Positions 59,846 through 64,000 of a stretch of 64,000 nucleotides of DNA are shown here, piece after piece. The first letter of the stretch is position 1, and each line of letters opens with the position of its first letter. The notes under the pieces were generated by a model. That model worked only from the letters and a program-made list of their open reading frames with translations, was not told the origin of the DNA and searched no databases. The position numbers were made by a program, and so were the translations under genes. Source of the stretch: Kitasatospora mediocidica KCTC 9733 (GTDB taxonomy: Bacteria; Actinomycetota; Actinomycetes; Streptomycetales; Streptomycetaceae); assembly GCF_000744225.1 (NCBI RefSeq), contig NZ_JQLN01000005.1, positions 1,697,001 through 1,761,000 of the forward strand, given 5' to 3'.

Positions 59846-60877
59846 TCAGGGCTTGGCCGGGGTGTTCACGTAGTGCGTGCCCTTGGCGTAATAGCCCTGA
59901 ACGGTCTTCTGGACCTCCGTCAGGGACTTGGCCTGGCCGGTCTGGTAGTAGACCCAGTTGACCCGCATGTCCCACGTCCGCGGAGCACCGGTGAAGGGGA
60001 GGTCGATGAGCCAGGCGTTGAAGTGGATGCCCATGCTCTCGCGGGGGAAGTACCGGCCCTGGCTGGTGAACACCTTCTGGCCGTCGATGGAGTAGACGAC
60101 CGTCCCGTTCACGGCGGTGATCATCACCGTGTGCCAGCCCTGGAGGCTGGAGTGCGACCGATGGGTGACCCGGTCGGGCTTCGAGGCGTCGTACCAGCTG
60201 GTGGTGTCGAGCGCGGGGCCGGGCGCACCCCAACCTCCGTCGGGCATGTACTCGTTGTCGAGCTCGCTGTAGAGCGAGGACTTCTCGCTGGTCGAGTTCG
60301 CGTAGAAGGCCTGGACGATGTGGTCGCCGCCCTGGCCACTGGTGGGCTGGTCGTTGAAGTAGATCCGAGCGGCGTAGGTTCCGGTGAAGAAGTCGGCGCC
60401 GCTGCTGACCAGTTCGGCCTGCTTGGTGCCCGCCGTGGTCCCGTCCGTGACGACCTGCAACTGCAGTGCGCGGCCGCCCTGGGCATCCGCCACCGCCGGG
60501 AAGCTGACGCCGGCGGTCGACCAGGTGTCCTGGATCCCGGGGCCGCCCGCCTGGGTGCGGGCCTGCCACCCGTGGGCGCCGAGCGAGGGGTCGTCGGGGC
60601 CGCTGTAGCTGAAGTCGTCGAACAGGGTCCCCGCCGGGACGCTCGCAGCCGTCGTCGAGGGGCCCGCGGCCGGCACCGGGACCGCCGCCGGTGCGGACGA
60701 CGCACTGGGCTGGGCCGGCGCCGTGACCCCGGGCGTGCTCCGTGCGGCGGTGGGGGTCGCGGCCTGCCCCTTCGGGAGGAGCTCGTTGCCACCGGCGACC
60801 ACCGCGACCACCACAGCCACGAACCCGATGGCGTTCCATGCGGGATGGCGTGACTTCTTGGGGCGGTCGGACCTCAC
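59846..60877 (-). CDS. Secreted or membrane-anchored GH16-like jelly-roll protein
   Basis: The 343-residue protein has an N-terminal hydrophobic helix (about residues 13-31, WNAIGFVAVVVAVVAGG), a Pro/Ala/Ser linker to about 85, and a beta-sandwich domain. SELDNEYMPDGGWG holds an E-x-D-x-E arrangement like the GH16 catalytic motif, and FTGTYAARIYF and IHFNAWLID fit the same fold. It may cut or bind a beta-linked polysaccharide. The GTG at 60877 has GAGGAG upstream. It is divergent from the GT2 gene, suggesting a shared polymer. Confidence 0.7.
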   Translation of the reverse strand: MRSDRPKKSRHPAWNAIGFVAVVVAVVAGGNELLPKGQAATPTAARSTPGVTAPAQPSASSAPAAVPVPAAGPSTTAASVPAGTLFDDFSYSGPDDPSLGAHGWQARTQAGGPGIQDTWSTAGVSFPAVADAQGGRALQLQVVTDGTTAGTKQAELVSSGADFFTGTYAARIYFNDQPTSGQGGDHIVQAFYANSTSEKSSLYSELDNEYMPDGGWGAPGPALDTTSWYDASKPDRVTHRSHSSLQGWHTVMITAVNGTVVYSIDGQKVFTSQGRYFPRESMGIHFNAWLIDLPFTGAPRTWDMRVNWVYYQTGQAKSLTEVQKTVQGYYAKGTHYVNTPAKP

Positions 60878-61379
60878 GGAAACTCCTCAGGGAGATGCGG
60901 AGGCTACTGGCGGCCCACGTCGCATCAGAAATGAATGCTGATATGTGGCGGTCATCCTAACCCTGAGGATCCCCGCACCCTTCGGCTGCCGGTGATCGAC
61001 GTGCTCGCGGGCCTCGCTCTCCGTCGGCATGAGATGGCCGTGGAGGTAAAGTCCTTACAAATCCGGCATAGCCGGATAGTCGGACAGCTGAAACCGGGTA
61101 CGGCTCCGCCGTGGCTCCGCTATCCGGACATCTGCCGTTTCGGCGCAGTTCAGGCTGATTTGACGGGCTGGCCGGTGGATGCAAGTCGGCTGCGCGAGTG
61201 TGACCTAATGATCACGCGATCCATGCTGCTCGTGATGGAAGTGTGTGCGACCATACTTCCCGAGCCGTACCCCGTGCGTGGGCGAAGGCAACACGAAGCC
61301 ACCGGTCTGTCCTTTTCTACCGTTTTGCATGCCATGTGGCACAACGTGCGGGCCGGTACGTTTGACCACAGGGGGAAGG
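60878..61379. promoter_or_regulatory. Long divergent leader region with a tight hairpin
   Basis: These 502 nt separate the GH16-like and GT2 genes and are AT-richer than coding DNA. An open frame at 60935-61414 has no coding bias and no recognised domain. A perfect hairpin ATCCGGC-ATA-GCCGGAT lies at 61061-61077, and a related CTATCCGGAC element lies near 61121. No known riboswitch class could be matched. The GT2 transcript may carry a long regulatory leader. Confidence 0.45.
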
Positions 61380-62564
61380 TTGTCCACCACGACTGCACGA
61401 CGTGCGGACTCTGACGAGCCGCGCGTATCGCGCAATCGCCACCGCCGGGGCCGCGTCGCCCTGAGTGAAGCCGCGACAAACGATTTCTGCGACACCGTTG
61501 CCATTGTCCCGGCGCGGAACGAGGAAATCGGCGTATTCACCGCACTTCGCTCCCTGGCAGGTCAGACCCGGCCTCCCGACCTCATCGTCGTGGTGGTGAA
61601 CAACTCGACCGACCGGACCGAGCAGTTCGCCCGGGAGTTCGCGGCGGAACCGGGCGTCCCGCACACGGTGGTCCTCAACCTGCCGAACAACCCGCACAAG
61701 AAGGCGGGGGCCCTCAACTACGGGATCCGCTGGCTCAGGGAGAACATCGGCGGGTCGCTGACCGGCAGGGTTCGCCATGTTCTGGTCATGGACGCCGACA
61801 CCGAACTGCACACACGGTTCATCGAGCGGGCGTGCAACGTCATCGCCTCCGACCCGCAGCTCGGTGGCGTCAGCGCCGCCTGCCTCGGCCGCACCAACCA
61901 GTGGCGCAGCCCGTGGCAGCGCTACCTGACCGGCATGCAGATCATCGAATACGGCCGGGCCGCCAATTCGCGCTACCGCCAGGACGTCCACACCATGTCG
62001 GGGGCCGGATCCTTCTACCGGGGCGAGGCGCTGCAGAGCCTGCTGGACTGGCGCGGCGAGGTGTTCTGGGAAGACCACAGCAATCTGGTCGAGGACTACG
62101 AGACCACGTTGGCGCTGAAGGAATCCGGGTGGAAGGTGACCGCCAATCAGATGTGCATCGCCTACACCGATCTGATGCCCACCCTGCGGGAATTGATCCA
62201 GCAGCGGGAGCGGTGGAGCAGGGGCACCGTGGACACGCTGCGCGGGCGCGGCCTGACGCGGTTCACCTGGCACTCCATAGCCACCATCGTCATGGTGCTG
62301 CTGTGTTCCGCCTACGTGCTGGGATTCGGGTCGATGCAGATCGCGATGGCGGTGGCGCACGGGTTCGCCGTCGATCCCGTCTTCCTGGTGCTCATCGCCT
62401 TCTGGGTGGTCTACCCGGCGCTACGGGTCCACAGTCTCGGCTGGAAGGCGATGCTGGTCGAGGCCCTGCTGCTCCCGGAGTTGGTCTACACCGTGGTGCG
62501 GACCTACTGGCTTTTCTCGTCGGTACTGAAGTCCTATTTCACCCGGGTGTCCGCATGGAAATGA
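61380..62564 (+). CDS. Processive GT2 glycosyltransferase (membrane polysaccharide synthase)
   Basis: The roughly 394-residue protein has a GT2 domain: VAIVPARNEEIGVFTALRSL, VLVMDADTELH (DxD), SGAGSFYRGEAL, WEDHSNLVEDYETTLAL (ED base) and QQRERWSRG (QxxRW), then three C-terminal helices. This is the layout of PNAG, hyaluronan or cellulose-type synthases, closest in feel to IcaA/PgaC-like enzymes with few helices. There is no N-terminal helix pair. The start is weakly defined: a TTG at 61380 after GGGGGAAGG was taken. It is followed at 13 nt by a tiny membrane protein gene. Confidence 0.85.
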   Translation: MSTTTARRADSDEPRVSRNRHRRGRVALSEAATNDFCDTVAIVPARNEEIGVFTALRSLAGQTRPPDLIVVVVNNSTDRTEQFAREFAAEPGVPHTVVLNLPNNPHKKAGALNYGIRWLRENIGGSLTGRVRHVLVMDADTELHTRFIERACNVIASDPQLGGVSAACLGRTNQWRSPWQRYLTGMQIIEYGRAANSRYRQDVHTMSGAGSFYRGEALQSLLDWRGEVFWEDHSNLVEDYETTLALKESGWKVTANQMCIAYTDLMPTLRELIQQRERWSRGTVDTLRGRGLTRFTWHSIATIVMVLLCSAYVLGFGSMQIAMAVAHGFAVDPVFLVLIAFWVVYPALRVHSLGWKAMLVEALLLPELVYTVVRTYWLFSSVLKSYFTRVSAWK

Positions 62565-62577
62565 GCAGAGGAAAGCA

Positions 62578-62763
62578 GTGAACCCTTTCAAGGGGCTGGG
62601 AGTGGCCCTGCTCACCGGAATCATCATTCTTGCGGTGATGCGTATCTCGAACCTCGACCTGGTGATCTTCGTCGGCAGTCTGATGGTCATCGTCCTGTCG
62701 CTGGGGACCTACCTCGCCTCCGTCAAGCGCCGCCGCCGGGACCGCCGCATCGCCGGCGGCTGA
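62578..62763 (+). CDS. Tiny two-helix membrane protein
   Basis: The 61-residue protein has two hydrophobic helices (about residues 7-22 and 27-49) and a basic tail (VKRRRRDRRIAGG). The GTG at 62578 follows AGAGGAAAG. It starts 13 nt after the synthase gene and may be its small accessory subunit, as seen for IcaD/PgaD, though no similarity was recognised. Confidence 0.75.
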   Translation: MNPFKGLGVALLTGIIILAVMRISNLDLVIFVGSLMVIVLSLGTYLASVKRRRRDRRIAGG

Positions 62764-62768
62764 GCGCC

Positions 62769-62786
62769 CCGGCCGGGCACGGCCGG
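62769..62786 (+). terminator. Short GC hairpin after the small membrane protein gene
   Basis: CCGGCCG and CGGCCGG pair around GGCA, 6 nt past the stop. It is short, so termination is only likely. Confidence 0.4.
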
Positions 62787-62823
62787 CCGGACCCTCTCCC
62801 GATGTCCAGGCCTGGCGTCGTCG

Positions 62824-63597
62824 TCAGGGCAGCATGAACTCCACGCACCCGGTGTCCAGGGAGTAGTAGGCACCCACGACCCGGACCCGTTGCTCGCCGA
62901 CGAGCGGTGCGAGCAACGGGTCCTCCCGCAACTGATCCGCGGTGAGCCGGATCTGGGCGCGTACCGTGTTGTCGACCTGGTCGCCCGGCAGCGGCTTCGC
63001 CGCGTCGTAGGCGGGCGTCAGCGCCTCGACGACGTCCACGAGGTGCGCCGGCACGTCCGTGCCGTTGTTGAGCGCCTCCACCGCGAGGGTGACGGCGCCG
63101 CAGCGCTGGTGGCCCATCACCACGACCAGCGGGGTCACGGACTCCTCGGCGCCGTACTCGACCGCGCCCTGGATCAGCCCGTCGTTGGTCTGGGCCGCGG
63201 TCCGTACGACGAACAGATCCCCGACGCCACGATCGAAGACGATCTCGGGCGGCACCCGGGAGTCGATGCACGAGAAGACGGTCGCGAGCGGGTGCTGCCC
63301 CGCGGCCACGGCCATCCGGCGGGCCACGGTCTGATGCGGATGCAGCAGCTGGCCCGAAACCCAGCGCTCGTTGCCTTCGACCAGCCACTGCAACGCCTCG
63401 TCGGGGCCCGGCAGGTAGTCGTCAGGAACGGGCGGTTGGGCCGGATCGGCGATGCTGCGGGGCTGCGCGAACGCGCGGGCGCTTCCGAGCAGCGGAACGG
63501 AAGCCAGTGCGGTGGCGCCGCCGACGAGGAAGCGGCGTCGTGCGGTTGTGCGGGCGTCGTTCTCCCGGTGGAGGCTGTCGGCTGTCGAATCGCGCAT
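62824..63597 (-). CDS. Tat-exported beta-carbonic anhydrase
   Basis: The 257-residue protein begins with a twin-arginine signal (ARRRFLVGGATALASVPLLG, about residues 19-38). A beta-class carbonic anhydrase follows with zinc ligands in SCIDSRV (Cys, Asp) and GHQRCGA (His, Cys). It converts CO2 and bicarbonate outside the membrane. Export of a beta-class enzyme is uncommon outside this secreted group. The ATG at 63597 has GGAG at 7 nt. It is convergent with the GT2 pair. Confidence 0.92.
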   Translation of the reverse strand: MRDSTADSLHRENDARTTARRRFLVGGATALASVPLLGSARAFAQPRSIADPAQPPVPDDYLPGPDEALQWLVEGNERWVSGQLLHPHQTVARRMAVAAGQHPLATVFSCIDSRVPPEIVFDRGVGDLFVVRTAAQTNDGLIQGAVEYGAEESVTPLVVVMGHQRCGAVTLAVEALNNGTDVPAHLVDVVEALTPAYDAAKPLPGDQVDNTVRAQIRLTADQLREDPLLAPLVGEQRVRVVGAYYSLDTGCVEFMLP

Positions 63598-63839
63598 CAG
63601 GGGTCTCCGCATCCTCAACGTTGGTCGGCGGGCGGCCGGTGGCGACGTCGACGGAACGAGGGCGCCCGAAGTCCGGGCGGGTGACGTCACCCGCCCGCCT
63701 GCGGTGCCGCCGGTCGCGCCGGTCCCGAGCACGAGTGTGGCCGCCGAGTCAGCGGACCTGCCCCGCCACACCGCGCGCGCCTGTGCCCGGCGGCTTCAGA
63801 ACACTCGGTTGGCGGCAGGCCCGGTGCCCTGCCACGACC

Positions 63840-64000
63840 TCAGCGGCCGGTCGGAAGGTTCGCCCCGCCCGTGCAGTCCAGGACGACGCCGGTGATGAAC
63901 CCGTTGGTGGCCAGCGCGTGGATGGCACGGGCCACGTCCTGCGGTCGGCCGACGCGGCCCACCGGACTGGAGGCGGCCAGCCCGTCGAAGAGGGCCTGGC
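63840..64000 (-). CDS. SDR family oxidoreductase, C-terminal part only
   Basis: About 53 codons run from the window edge to the TGA at 63840. GRVGRPQDVARAIHALATN followed by FITGVVLDCTGGANL is the usual end of a classical short-chain dehydrogenase. The cofactor and catalytic motifs lie outside the window. Confidence 0.85.
   Translation of the reverse strand, partial: QALFDGLAASSPVGRVGRPQDVARAIHALATNGFITGVVLDCTGGANLPTGR

Noticed and set aside
60878..61379. c-di-GMP or c-di-AMP riboswitch ahead of the polysaccharide synthase
   Set aside because: Biologically attractive, but the conserved core sequences of the GEMM and ydaO classes could not be matched.
60935..61414. A 159-codon ORF in the leader of the GT2 gene
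   Set aside because: It lacks the third-position GC bias of its neighbours, has no recognised domain and no ribosome-binding site, and overlaps the GT2 start.
1..64000. CRISPR arrays, insertion sequences or prophage genes
   Set aside because: No regularly spaced repeat array, transposase, integrase or phage structural gene was found in the translated frames.

Overview
The window is very GC-rich actinobacterial DNA, most likely from a streptomycete (Streptomyces or Kitasatospora). The evidence is codon use with G/C at nearly every third position, frequent GTG starts, ATGA/GTGA stop-start overlaps, and a run resembling the S. coelicolor block I remember as SCO4034-SCO4043: two SigB/F-type sigma factors, a Dabb protein, tRNA-Ser, tadA and its partner, upp, and a LytR_C protein. 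No transposase, integrase, CRISPR array or origin was seen.

Region 1 (1-8515, all minus) is an exopolysaccharide locus. Reading with transcription it holds a secreted Agd3-like (CE18-type) deacetylase, a PelF-type GT4 glycosyltransferase, a polytopic membrane protein, a LegB-type 4,6-dehydratase, a sugar nucleotidyltransferase, an NAD epimerase, and a spherulin-4/Sph3-type (GH135-like) protein cut by the window edge. These parts match the logic of fungal galactosaminogalactan and bacterial Pel polysaccharides. Region 2 (8965-19882) is core: a tyrosine phosphatase, a PrmC-like methyltransferase behind a possible leader peptide, the sigma pair, tRNA-Ser, tadA, upp, and a HerA-like ATPase. A chain of hairpins at 13800-14027 has no gene and is unexplained.

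Region 3 (19894-37604) is accessory: a TIM-barrel protein, a rhomboid, a secreted GH92 mannosidase with a ricin-type lectin domain, an MMPL transporter, two tandem paralogous secreted beta-helix proteins, a methyltransferase, a GNAT, an AraC regulator and a quinone-reductase-type enzyme. It ends with an ECF sigma operon in which the membrane partner and a secreted protein share the same sensor-like domain, including a 168-bp identical stretch.

Region 4 (37740-46039) looks like a small specialised-metabolite or signal operon: hydroxyacyl-CoA dehydrogenase, alpha-oxoamine synthase, MFS exporter, and acyl-CoA carboxylase beta and alpha. It is preceded by a MmyB-type XRE regulator and by two near-identical palindromes. 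Region 5 (46246-58251) holds a VOC protein, a metallo-hydrolase divergent from a CGNR-type regulator around a perfect inverted repeat, and two histidine kinase/LuxR response regulator pairs, each next to an ABC transporter. Region 6 (58226-64000) holds a membrane metallophosphoesterase, a LysR remnant, a GH16-like secreted protein, a processive GT2 with a tiny membrane partner (possibly a second polysaccharide system), a Tat-exported beta-carbonic anhydrase, and the end of an SDR gene.

All assignments come from reading the translated sequence and from remembered families; no database search was run. Several starts (4629, 29533, 31939, 47741, 50136, 61380) are uncertain.
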